Positions 33,260-42,200 of a stretch of 64,000 nucleotides of DNA are shown piece after piece. Each line of letters starts with the position of its first letter. The first letter of the stretch is position 1. Source of the DNA: Leptospira fainei serovar Hurstbridge str. BUT 6. Lineage in GTDB: Bacteria > Spirochaetota > Leptospiria > Leptospirales > Leptospiraceae. A model generated the notes under the pieces. That model saw only the letters and a list, made by a program, of their open reading frames with translations. It did not search any database and had not been told where the DNA came from. The stretch lies in assembly GCF_000306235.2 (NCBI RefSeq), contig NZ_AKWZ02000010.1:434001-498000 (forward strand), written 5' to 3'. A program made the position numbers and the translations under genes.

Positions 33260-33340
33260 TCAACGGTTAATGGTAAGCGACATGAAAATTGCACCAAATG
33301 CGAGGAAACCGAAAGCGATGATCTGGAAAAAAATGTTCAT
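33260..33340 (-). CDS. Possible 26-residue hydrophobic peptide
   Basis: An ATG-initiated frame encodes a single membrane-spanning stretch (FFQIIAFGFLAFGAIFMSL) ending in a charged TINR tail and a stop. It could be a genuine small membrane protein or a remnant of a larger one. No strong ribosome site was seen. The rest of 32947-33680 shows no gene apart from the hairpin repeat. Confidence 0.3.
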   Translation of the reverse strand: MNIFFQIIAFGFLAFGAIFMSLTINR

Positions 33341-33680
33341 CGCTGTTTGGAATAAATTACCTCACGGTTTCAGAATGAGGATCATCGGGGATTCGCAATC
33401 TTCCGAACTCGAGTTTTAAGAATCAGATAGATTCAAGGTTCCTCCCTATACTTCCTGAAATTCGGGCCGAAATAGGCTCCGCAATTCTTTCAGAAAGGAC
33501 CGAAAATCAAAGTATTCTTCGATCGAAATCGTTTATATTCGGAAAGCCGTTCTTATAGTTTCCGAATAAGGAATTAATAGATCGGACGGATTGTTTAAGC
33601 AAGATTCTAACTTCCTGATTCTTTTCCCTTAAATCCGATCCACGAGTGGTGATCCAATCTCTCCAAGAGAAAAAGAAAAA

Positions 33681-34391
33681 TTACTTCTTTTGAACCGTGT
33701 AAACGATCGATTTCAAAAGATTAATATCCGGTTTTTTATCGATAAATTTCACGTTCGAAATAACTATATTTGAAAACTCCCGCTTTTCCTCTATTTTATC
33801 TTTCTTTAAAATAGGGACGACTACTGAGAGTATCTGATCTTTATCTACAAAGGACCCCGCCAGTGTGCTGATTAAGGAATTATCCCCGAATTTTTGCGAT
33901 TCAACGGGTTGATCATATTGGTATAATAAAACGCGCTGGCCCGTTGCGTTCAGAGTCGCGAATTGAGGTGTTGCGCTATAAGAACCTGTGCCAGCTTGTA
34001 GCTGATAGGCTTTCTCCCACTCGTAATAACCGGCGAGGATAAACGTATCTTCTTTCTTTAGAAACTCGGGTTTCAGAAATTTTGTTTTCTTTATTAAAGC
34101 TAATTGAAGCATATTCGGGCCGATCAGCAGACCGAATTGTCCGTCGGCCAATTTTTTATATTTTTCGATTTTTCCCGGAATCATTAGAAGAATATTACTT
34201 CCTTGGAAACTTATTCCGAGGAGGCTAATGGAACCGTTGGTAGTTCCTGTCACCAACATTGGTTCGTTTTCAAATTGCGCAAACTCGTAGTTCATATTGG
34301 CGTTTACAGGTTCAGATGACCCCTGGCTTTGAGAAGCTGAACAAGAATTGATTAAAATTATTAGGCTCCAGAACAGAAATAAACGCATCAT
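33681..34391 (-). CDS. Lipoprotein of unknown function
   Basis: The start was set at the ATG at 34391 because TTTGGAG lies just upstream and the protein then opens with a lipoprotein signal ending ILINSC (Cys17). The longer open frame to 34460 adds non-signal residues. The mature part is about 220 residues, probably beta-rich (MLVTGTTNGSISLLGISFQG, GKIEKYKKLADGQFGLLIGPN). No family was recognised. Confidence 0.65.
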   Translation of the reverse strand: MMRLFLFWSLIILINSCSASQSQGSSEPVNANMNYEFAQFENEPMLVTGTTNGSISLLGISFQGSNILLMIPGKIEKYKKLADGQFGLLIGPNMLQLALIKKTKFLKPEFLKKEDTFILAGYYEWEKAYQLQAGTGSYSATPQFATLNATGQRVLLYQYDQPVESQKFGDNSLISTLAGSFVDKDQILSVVVPILKKDKIEEKREFSNIVISNVKFIDKKPDINLLKSIVYTVQKK

Positions 34392-34587
34392 GACGACTCC
34401 AAAAATCAAATTAGAATTCATTACCATTATCAAACTTCTTTCTAAATCGAACGGCGGCAAAAGCGCATACCTGTTCGGTTTTAATCAAACTCATTGGTTA
34501 CTTTAGATATTACTGGACTATAGTACCGTTGCCAATCAAAGTTCTGTGATGCTATTTAAGGATAATATTATGTCAAGGTCGATTTTT

Positions 34588-34904
34588 GCATCTGAAGAGT
34601 ATAGCCTGCCGAAACAGATTGTTGCCGATAACGGTCTTGAATTCACATCGAAAACTTTTTTAAGATGAGCTTTCGAGAAAGGAGCCGATATTCATTTTAT
34701 CACACCCGGCAAGCCGACCGAAAATGCTTTCATCGATAGCTTTAATGGAAAAATACGAAACGAATGTTTGAACGAAGATCGGTTCAAACATATTGAAGAA
34801 GCCCAGCCGCTTATCGAAGAGCGGAGAATCTTCTACAATTCAAAAAAGCCGCATAGTTACTCGGAGGATTGACCCCAGAGGAATATTTAAGACGATCTAC
34901 ATAA
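34588..34904 (+). pseudogene. IS3-family transposase OrfB remnant
   Basis: The translation matches the DDE core of IS3 OrfB: LPKQIVADNGLEFTSKTF, an in-frame TGA where Trp is expected, then FITPGKPTENAFIDSFNGKI and RNECLNEDRF with the catalytic Glu region, and finally (after a frameshift) LTPEEYLRR. The 5' half is absent. This is a dead fragment next to the intact transposase at 35119. Confidence 0.85.
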
Positions 34905-35118
34905 GAGGATTTTCACGCATTACACAGGTACTAAAAATGGGGACATCTTACCTGAAATGTCTCCCGAATCAGTCGATCGTGAGGATTATTTATTTCAGAC
35001 ATACGGAAGATAGTGTCCGTCAACCTTACACGCGCAAATCCCTTTCAAAGTCCCATCTAACAACTTGAATCATCTATCTATTTTCAAATAATGGCATAAA
35101 TCAAAAGGAATCCGCTAC

Positions 35119-36183
35119 TTGTATTTTGAATTTTCCATTCTGTTAAACGGAGTCCTACTTCTCTATTTCATAACTACTTTCAGAGTGCAATCACGGACTG
35201 AACTGCAAATTCTTTTCCTTAAGTCGCAACTAACCGCATACAAACGTAAAACAAAGAAGTTTCGTACGACTCCTTTCGAAAGAATCAAAATCGTATTACT
35301 TTCCTACCTACTTAAAAATTGGCAAGATTCGCTAATCATCGTTTCACCAAAAACGATTCTCTCTTGGAGAAAACGTAAATTCAAAACCTTCTGGGCAATG
35401 ATCTCTAAAAGAAAGAAACCCGGCAGACCTAATATCCCTTGGGCTCTAATCAAGCTAATCAGAAACGTCGCTAAAGAAAACAGGGTCTGGGGAGCGACCA
35501 AACTACACGGCCTACTTCGAAAACTCGGTTACGATATCTCTGAACGAACTGTCTCTAAGTATATTCCGAAACGACCTCCCGATCCCAAAAAGCGATTTCT
35601 CTGGAAGCAATTCTATGCTTTACATGCGGACGCCATGGTTGTCTCGGATACGTTCACCGTCTATTCAGCTAATTTTAAAGAAATCTTCAGAGTCGTTTTC
35701 TTTCTTCACGTAGGATCAAGGCAGATTTTACACTTCGATATTCATACCAATCCTACTACAAGATGGATGAGGAAAGTTCTAAAATTTTCAATTCGGAAAC
35801 GAGGGAATAAAAATGTTCATTACTTTCTTTCGGATCACGATCCACTATTCGGAAAACGATTTACTAAATATTTGGAAAGGTTGGGGATTAAACATAAAAA
35901 AACCACCCCAAGATCTCCTTGGCAAAACTGCTACGCAGAACGCTGGATTAAAACTTGCAGAAACGAATTCTTGGATTTCTTTATTCCATTAAATGAATAT
36001 CATTTGTATAGAAATTTGGATGAGTTCATTCATTTTTATAATCATCATAGAACCCATATTTCCATCGAAAAGGATACCCCAGTCAGTTCTCCTATTATGG
36101 AAAGGCCACCCGACGCAAAACTCATTTCCACCCCGACTCTCGGCGGGCTTTACCATACTTATTCGTACGAAAAAGCAGTTTAA
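35119..36183 (+). CDS. DDE integrase-core transposase
   Basis: The 354-residue protein has an N-terminal helix-turn-helix region ([41 protein letters not shown]) and an rve catalytic core: the first Asp in HADAMVVSD, the second in [10 protein letters not shown], and the Glu in [10 protein letters not shown] about 35 residues later. The frame is intact. It borders the toxin cassette array on the truncated side. No convincing terminal inverted repeats were found, so element ends are undefined. Confidence 0.85.
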   Translation: MYFEFSILLNGVLLLYFITTFRVQSRTELQILFLKSQLTAYKRKTKKFRTTPFERIKIVLLSYLLKNWQDSLIIVSPKTILSWRKRKFKTFWAMISKRKKPGRPNIPWALIKLIRNVAKENRVWGATKLHGLLRKLGYDISERTVSKYIPKRPPDPKKRFLWKQFYALHADAMVVSDTFTVYSANFKEIFRVVFFLHVGSRQILHFDIHTNPTTRWMRKVLKFSIRKRGNKNVHYFLSDHDPLFGKRFTKYLERLGIKHKKTTPRSPWQNCYAERWIKTCRNEFLDFFIPLNEYHLYRNLDEFIHFYNHHRTHISIEKDTPVSSPIMERPPDAKLISTPTLGGLYHTYSYEKAV

Positions 36184-36410
36184 GTTTATTTAACGATTAC
36201 TATTAAGCGAATTCGAACACTCCTCGAAGCGGGATATCCATACCCGTATGCCATGTTTTGAGTTTCAAATATGCCTAATAACGGAATGCTTACCGCATTT
36301 ATTTCGAAATTTTCTCTTACTCATTCGCTCAAACTCTGGATAAGTCCCGAGGTTCTTTAAAAAAAATACTTCTTTGTTTGCTATGGCAGCAGTTTCGTCT
36401 GTTACTTTAG

Positions 36411-36789
36411 TTTTTGCGAGCCTCAGGGTCGCAATAATTAACGTAATTCCCGTCTTGAGTAAACGTCTTCTAATGCGATGGACGATGGCACCTCCTCACT
36501 TCGTGAGGACCGGGCTGCCTCCGGGTTCGCGTAGTCACGCTCATCCCTTCGCTGCTCTTTGAGTTATTCAAGAACTCTCATTCTAACCAAGCTCGGGACT
36601 AAAGCCCTGCGCATCCCTGGCGCTTTACTTAGTTAGCAATTTTGTCTTCTTCGAAGTTTTATCCGCCGTCTTCAAAGAATCGTTGCCAATGACCAATCGG
36701 TTATCTCTTAACAGATAACCCAATTTAGTATAGTAAAGAAAGAGGGTAAAGTATTTTGAAGGTTTCTTTCTTATTTTTTGCGAGCCTCA
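36411..36789. repeat. 15-base direct repeat bracketing the cassette remnant
   Basis: TTTTTGCGAGCCTCA occurs at 36411-36425 and again at 36775-36789, immediately outside the cassette remnant. It could be a target-site duplication, a recombination scar or a remnant attachment site. The remainder of 36184-36808 holds no supported gene. Confidence 0.7.
36426..36760 (-). repeat. Truncated 5' edge of a third toxin cassette
   Basis: The segment matches 44891-45309, the 5' edge of the orphan cassette, with an internal deletion of roughly 85 bases (after CCCGTCTT). It includes the hairpin repeat at 36488-36560 and the palindrome GGTTATCT-CTTAAC-AGATAACC near 36700-36722. On the minus strand it would lead into a toxin gene, but coding sequence stops at 36426. 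A 15-base direct repeat flanks it. Confidence 0.85.
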
Positions 36790-36808
36790 TTAAAATAGCG
36801 ACCTCATC

Positions 36809-37438
36809 TTAAAGAAACCGCAAATTGTAAAACAGATGGGTTTCTTTTAAAAATTTAACCAATTTATCTTTATCCTTTGATAAATAAAATATATATACAT
36901 CAGCTACATTATCCTTATGAATCACTACTAAGCTGCAATATTTGTAATTTTTATCATATGTTGGATTCAATTCCAGATATGAGTTACTGCCCCAATCAGC
37001 TCCAAATTCATCTTTAACGGCATTTTCTGGGAACGGTTTCGATGAGAATATATTTTCAGGGGTCCCAGCAAGATTCTGGAGATTCATGATAAATTCCGGT
37101 ATGTAATCATTCTTTTTCGGTGGAGCGATAACTGCATCAGGGTTATTTTTTTTAAATTCTGCTAGCTTCTTCAAATAAGCAGGAATTGAATATATAGTAT
37201 AACGTATCTCGATTCCCGCCTCCACGGATTTTAAGGCATAATCATACCGGAATAGAACTTCTGGGTCCACCGGAACCGGACTGAACTTAGGTGGAACTAT
37301 CTGACGAATTAAAACTTTCCTTTCTCTAAGCAATTCTTTGAAATTCTCAGCCAACTCTCGAGTCCGAGTCTTTTCCAAAGATTGACAATCCGCTACACTC
37401 GAAATAGCCAGGAACAGAATAATTGATAATTTCTTCAT
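36809..37438 (-). CDS. Exported or lipid-anchored protein in the cassette array
   Basis: The start was set at the ATG at 37438 (209 residues), opening a signal peptide ending SSVADC; both lipidation at Cys18 and ordinary cleavage are possible. The longer frame adds ten polar residues. The mature protein is mixed alpha/beta (RYDYALKSVEAGIEIRYTIYS, PPKKNDYIPEFIMNLQNLAG, KYCSLVVIHKDNVADVYIFYL). The family is not recognised. Position suggests an accessory or immunity gene of the orphan cassette. Confidence 0.6.
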   Translation of the reverse strand: MKKLSIILFLAISSVADCQSLEKTRTRELAENFKELLRERKVLIRQIVPPKFSPVPVDPEVLFRYDYALKSVEAGIEIRYTIYSIPAYLKKLAEFKKNNPDAVIAPPKKNDYIPEFIMNLQNLAGTPENIFSSKPFPENAVKDEFGADWGSNSYLELNPTYDKNYKYCSLVVIHKDNVADVYIFYLSKDKDKLVKFLKETHLFYNLRFL

Positions 37439-37487
37439 ATTTTTCTCATGCTGTTTCACTTTCAACAAACGGTTGTCAAATAATTCG

Positions 37488-38108
37488 TCAGATCTTTTTA
37501 GACACTTTGTTCAAATGGGTAAAATAATAAGCAACATTAATGTCTTTTGCCGGAATCTCTATCCTATTATTGCCTATCTTCGAATCATCGATAATAAATT
37601 TCCCACCGTTTTCTAAAAAACCAATAACAACCACCCAACTAGCTTCGTTCTCCTTTGTCTTTATTCTCTTCGCAAGCAGCGGGAATCCTCGAGATATTAT
37701 TGGTACAATCGCTGGGCCCAAATCGTCCGCCACCACTTGAACAGGGGAGGCTTTCTTTTGACCATTAAAGTCCCTATCTGCTAAAAGTATAATATTATGA
37801 AGATCTGTTTCATACTGCGAAGTGTTTCTCTTTACCCAGGCTACCGAAATTTTCGGATAAATTTGCCGAAGAACCGGATCTAAAGCGTAATAAAAATCAA
37901 CATATTCAGCCTCAGTTTCAAAACGCAAAACTAAAGAGGGATCATCTTGTCCATATGCCGGAAACCAAAGTAAAATCAGAAATATACTGCAGAATTTCTT
38001 ACTCTGCTCTGAAGCTTTAATTCTCAATTTTGCAAAAACGGCGAATAGTGAGACAAGCCCATTTTGCATTGAATTTACCTCTTTAATTTTTTCTAAAAAC
38101 TTTATCAT
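37488..38108 (-). CDS. Exported protein with a C39-peptidase-like C-terminus lacking the catalytic Cys
   Basis: The 206-residue frame carries a signal peptide at about residues 38-53 (FCSIFLILLWFPAYG); a TTG near residue 28 may be the true start, since about 35 residues otherwise precede the signal. The C-terminal half, with GFPLLAKRIKTKE, SWVVVIGFLENGGKFIIDD and then a strand before IEIPAKD, resembles the His-Asp half of papain-like C39 peptidases, but Ser occupies the usual His position and no catalytic Cys is evident. An inactive decoy or immunity role is conceivable. This is inference only. Confidence 0.5.
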   Translation of the reverse strand: MIKFLEKIKEVNSMQNGLVSLFAVFAKLRIKASEQSKKFCSIFLILLWFPAYGQDDPSLVLRFETEAEYVDFYYALDPVLRQIYPKISVAWVKRNTSQYETDLHNIILLADRDFNGQKKASPVQVVADDLGPAIVPIISRGFPLLAKRIKTKENEASWVVVIGFLENGGKFIIDDSKIGNNRIEIPAKDINVAYYFTHLNKVSKKI

Positions 38109-38132
38109 ATGAGAACTCTGTATATTTAATCA

Positions 38133-38561
38133 TCAATGTCTTTTGCAAGCAACAAGCCCCTTCTCATCAGTAGGTTTCGGTTCCTTATCGAATACGTTAA
38201 ACTTCAAATACCTTAGAGTTTCGTTCGTTTTGAGCGTAAGAACATACGTGTCCTGTCCGCAAGGATCTAAACTTGCTATTTGGTCAAATTTATCTCTATC
38301 CGAATCCAAGATGGGTGAATATTTCTGAACAAAGGGCGGCTCATTTCTTCCGATCTTTGCCCCAAAATAGTATTTATAACCGCCAAAGACATTCTTAGGT
38401 CGCTTTAAAATAAGATAAGATAAGGATTCTTCACTACCATCATATCCATATGCAACTGAATCTTCAAGCTTCGTACTATCTAACAGTAATTTCCCCGTAA
38501 AAATTAAAATACATAGCAAAACAGCATTCAAAAATAGAGACAAGACAATCAGCATCTTCAC
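38133..38561 (-). CDS. Small membrane-anchored protein, cassette immunity candidate
   Basis: The 142-residue protein has an N-terminal transmembrane helix and a soluble domain very similar to that encoded at 45331-45777: both contain LILKRPK/IFKRPK-DVFG, YYF, PPFVQKYSPILDSD, LKTNETLRYLKF and VFDKEP. Each sits second behind a toxin-like gene, after a lipoprotein gene. Conservation contrasts with the strongly diverged lipoproteins. The proposed immunity or chaperone role is from position. Confidence 0.7.
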   Translation of the reverse strand: MKMLIVLSLFLNAVLLCILIFTGKLLLDSTKLEDSVAYGYDGSEESLSYLILKRPKNVFGGYKYYFGAKIGRNEPPFVQKYSPILDSDRDKFDQIASLDPCGQDTYVLTLKTNETLRYLKFNVFDKEPKPTDEKGLVACKRH

Positions 38562-38608
38562 AAAAATGCTTCCAATATAATGATGTAGAAAACGCGTTTA
38601 CTCAAAAG

Positions 38609-39217
38609 CTACTTTAATCCTTTTTCGGCTCTTTCTTTATCTAACTGTTCTTTTTCCAGGATATATTTCTTCTCATCTTCGTCCGCTTGATTACTAAGTT
38701 TTTGTAATTCAAAATGCCTTTCTTCACATTCCTCGAATGTATCCTGTCTACCAAATCTAACTGAACGCATCCCAGGTCCTAAAACCAAATCGATATCTCC
38801 GAGAATACTAGATCCCTGAAGCCCCTTAAAATTCTGATAAACGCGAGCTTCTAACATATAATTAACATCCTCTGGCTTTCCTGATTCGTTAATATCAAAC
38901 TTCAAAGTTGATTCACCATTTTGATAAATGAGTTTATAATTAATTGCGTCTATTTTAACGGCTTGCAATTCATATGTTGGCGGAAAACCGATAAATTTCA
39001 CGAATGCTCTTTGTTCATCAGGTCTAAAATCAAAACAATAAAATGCATTTCCAACCTCTCCTTTTACTCCCAAGAAAGTCGCCATAGAGCCGCCCAATTC
39101 ATATACCGAGCGTAATTTCCTTTCCACCCTGTCTCGCTGCTCGGCCACTTTATCATGACATGAAAAACAAACTTGAATTATCAAAAAGAATAGTATTTTG
39201 GTCCTTAAATTTTTCAT
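38609..39217 (-). CDS. Lipoprotein directly downstream of the orphan toxin cassette, immunity candidate
   Basis: The signal peptide ends QVCFSC (Cys20), giving an outer-membrane or periplasmic lipoprotein of about 183 residues. The start is 8 bases after the stop of the toxin-like gene. It shares a weak core (AINYKLIYQNGEST, then an acidic strand) with the lipoprotein at 45801-46475 (NNFKVLFENQEIL), in the same relative position. The C-terminus is a charged helix. This is the best candidate for cognate immunity against a toxin acting in the periplasm or envelope. Confidence 0.7.
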   Translation of the reverse strand: MKNLRTKILFFLIIQVCFSCHDKVAEQRDRVERKLRSVYELGGSMATFLGVKGEVGNAFYCFDFRPDEQRAFVKFIGFPPTYELQAVKIDAINYKLIYQNGESTLKFDINESGKPEDVNYMLEARVYQNFKGLQGSSILGDIDLVLGPGMRSVRFGRQDTFEECEERHFELQKLSNQADEDEKKYILEKEQLDKERAEKGLK

Positions 39218-39225
39218 TCGATATC

Positions 39226-42200
39226 CTATTTATAAACTGCGAATATTCTTAGTGAATTCCATGCTTCCGGCGGAATCACTGATCCATGTCTCAATGCCTT
39301 CGTATCTCCATTTTGATCCGAGTAGAGTATAGCTTGATCCGTATGATTTAAATATAAGGGCCTGCCGGCCTCATCCATTCCAATTTCATAATAATGATTG
39401 GGTCCGGGTTTACTCCTCATATTCAAAAGGCCGTCGACCTTACTATCAGTATCGGCCCAGACTTGCATTACTTGACCTGGCTTTAAGGTTCTATAGATCT
39501 CTTGGGTTTTATCAACAGACATCGGAGAACCCCCAAAATCATTCGCTTCATTAAATCCCATTCCAGTCGGCATCCAGTCAGCTCTCGCAACTTCCTTATC
39601 GAAACCTGCAAGCCTACCCCCATCAAGCACAATTCCAGTTTTAGTCGTCTCTTTTCCAGGTTCAATATCACCTGACAGGATCTTATTCATATAGTATTCC
39701 CCGAATGACCACCCGTGTTTCCCATTCGCTATGCCCTGCATAAAATTAGAGTCACCACGACATATTGCCGACTTGCTCGCTTTTGCAATTTCATCGGAAC
39801 TATATTTATAATTTCCCGATTTATCTTTCGCAAAGATTAGATTATGATTTGCTTTAATCCTTTCTAACTGTTTTTCCCCTGTTCGCTCAGATTCTAAACC
39901 TGCGAGGACCTTCCGCTCTTTATCCATATTCTTAGTCATATCTTTCTCGAGAATTTTCATGGTTTTCTCATCAATATTTGGATTCTCTCGGAATGCTTTC
40001 AATGTATTTGCCATGTCGTGAAGCTTACCTTCAGATTCTTGTATCTTTCTACTAAAATCTTTGTAGACATCAAAGTTAGCAGTAAATTTTGAATCACCTT
40101 GAGCACGAAGATAGTCAATTACGACTCTGATCGGAATTTCCATTCCTGCATTTTTATGATCCGCAAATTGATCATTAAATTCTGGAGAAGTTAATTCTCT
40201 TAAGAATTCACCCGTACCTTGCGGCTTAAGCTTTGCAAAAGTCCTTTCCATTACTCTCTCGATCCTTGCCATCTCTAGCGGGATCATGACCCTCTTATAA
40301 AGATCTGCCATTTCAATCTTTGCTGAACTGATTTTCTTATTTAGTTCTTCTATTTTAACGACATCTTTCTTCGGGGTTGTTTTTAATGCTTTCTCCAATT
40401 CAGCAACGGATGTTTTTAGCTCTTTGGCTCTTGCCACATCTTTGTCGCTCTTAGCATTCAATTCGACATCTTTCGATAATTGCTTTGTATTAGATAAAAG
40501 CTTAGGATCGTTAAATTGCTCCTGAACTTTATTAGCATAGTCTTTAATCAAATTCTTTTGAATCTCTTTAACCTTAGTCGGATCCGGTTTTACGTACGAT
40601 ACTTTATCTGAACCGGTATCGACCGTTAAATTTTCCTTTCTGACAAATGCCTCTTGACCGTTAGGTTTGAAATACGCTACTTTTTCACCTCCAGGTTTAC
40701 CATCGACAAATCCTCCCCACTGAAGTTTTTGCTGAATATATCCGTCTTTAGTTACACGAAGTTTTTCCCTCAATCCATCTGGAGTGGTTCTTTCATAATT
40801 CACTAAACCGTTTTCAATAACTTTATGATAAGTCTTATCACCCCAGACAAATTTATCGTATTTAGGATCCGCGCCTGGCTTACTTCTTTCGCTAAAATCG
40901 GTTAACGCTTTTGTATCGGTATTATTTAATCTATCTTCTTTAATTCTGACCTCATAATTATGCACCAGCACCCCGGCCTTCGTTACAAAATAACTGTGGT
41001 TACCCTCTACCTCGAGGTTATACACTCGATCATTCCTACGGATCTCTTCTATCTTACGGATCCCTAACGTACCCGCATACGTATCCGACCAATCAGATTC
41101 ATAGCTTGCCGTAGGACGGATCGACGACAATGATGTTCCAATCGGTATTCGTTGTTTTACATTCATCTCGGATAGTATCGCTGTATTCTGGATACTGGCA
41201 AGTGTCACAGATCGATTCGATGGTGACAAATCCTTCACTTGAGTCCAACCTTGTCCCTTTACATAGAAAGGATGGTTCCACGTAGTCTCTACTGTTGTTC
41301 CGTTTGCATATGTGATCTTATGGATTAAAGGTACATCATGGATAAACGTCTCTGTGACTTTCTCATATGATAGCTTACCCGTATTCTCATTGTGAGATAA
41401 TACGTAATCTCCCACTCGGATCTGCTCGATTGCTTTAAACCCGGTTTGAGTTCTTACTAGCGTACCGGCTACAAAGCAAGAGTCGAATTCAAACTTCTTA
41501 CTTCCGTCACTTCGGACACCCCCCGTATCCGATACTCCAAACGAAAGTAATACGTCCGATTTCAAACGGGTCCATGTATTCTCGATGACTCCGTCCGACG
41601 ACTCTCCTTTTTTAAGGCTAATATCAAGATCATATTTATCTTTCAGCGCTACCGCAGTATTCTCAAACTTCGTCTCCCAAGACTCCTGGCCGAACTTCTT
41701 GATCGTACTATCCTTATAGTTCTGATACATCTCGAGTAATTCATGTCCTCTACCTTGTGCGATCATCTCTTGCACCGTAGATTCCTTGATCTGACCATTC
41801 TCAGACAACACGTGACCCACTACTTCCGCGTTATGGTTCACTCCTTCGGCCTTCAACTCTCCCGCATGTTCTTGGATTACGTTATTGCCCAATTCATTCT
41901 GGAAGTTCGCATTCCCGTGTACTGATCCGAACTTATGAGTATTCGGGTCAAAGTCGACAGAGGCCACAGTCGCTCCTCTGTATTGCCCGCTCAGATTAAA
42001 GCTGCCGTCGTTCGAATACGTAAGGGAAGCTCCACCGTTCATGACTCCGTTCCAACGACTCGGGACGGTAGTTTTCTCTCCATTCGGTCCGAGTTTCGTC
42101 TCTTGGTCGTTACGACCATAGTTATAAAAAACTCCTGCATTCGAGGAACCGTCTTTACTCGCAGAAAGTGAAAGCCCAAGATGGTGGGTACCGTTCGGAT

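Noticed and set aside
32978..33419. Two plus-strand frames of 125 and 76 codons
   Set aside because: They run across the hairpin repeat and have no ribosome site or recognisable domain.
34793..35068. 91-codon plus-strand frame
   Set aside because: Its first part is the IS3 OrfB remnant read in a wrong frame.
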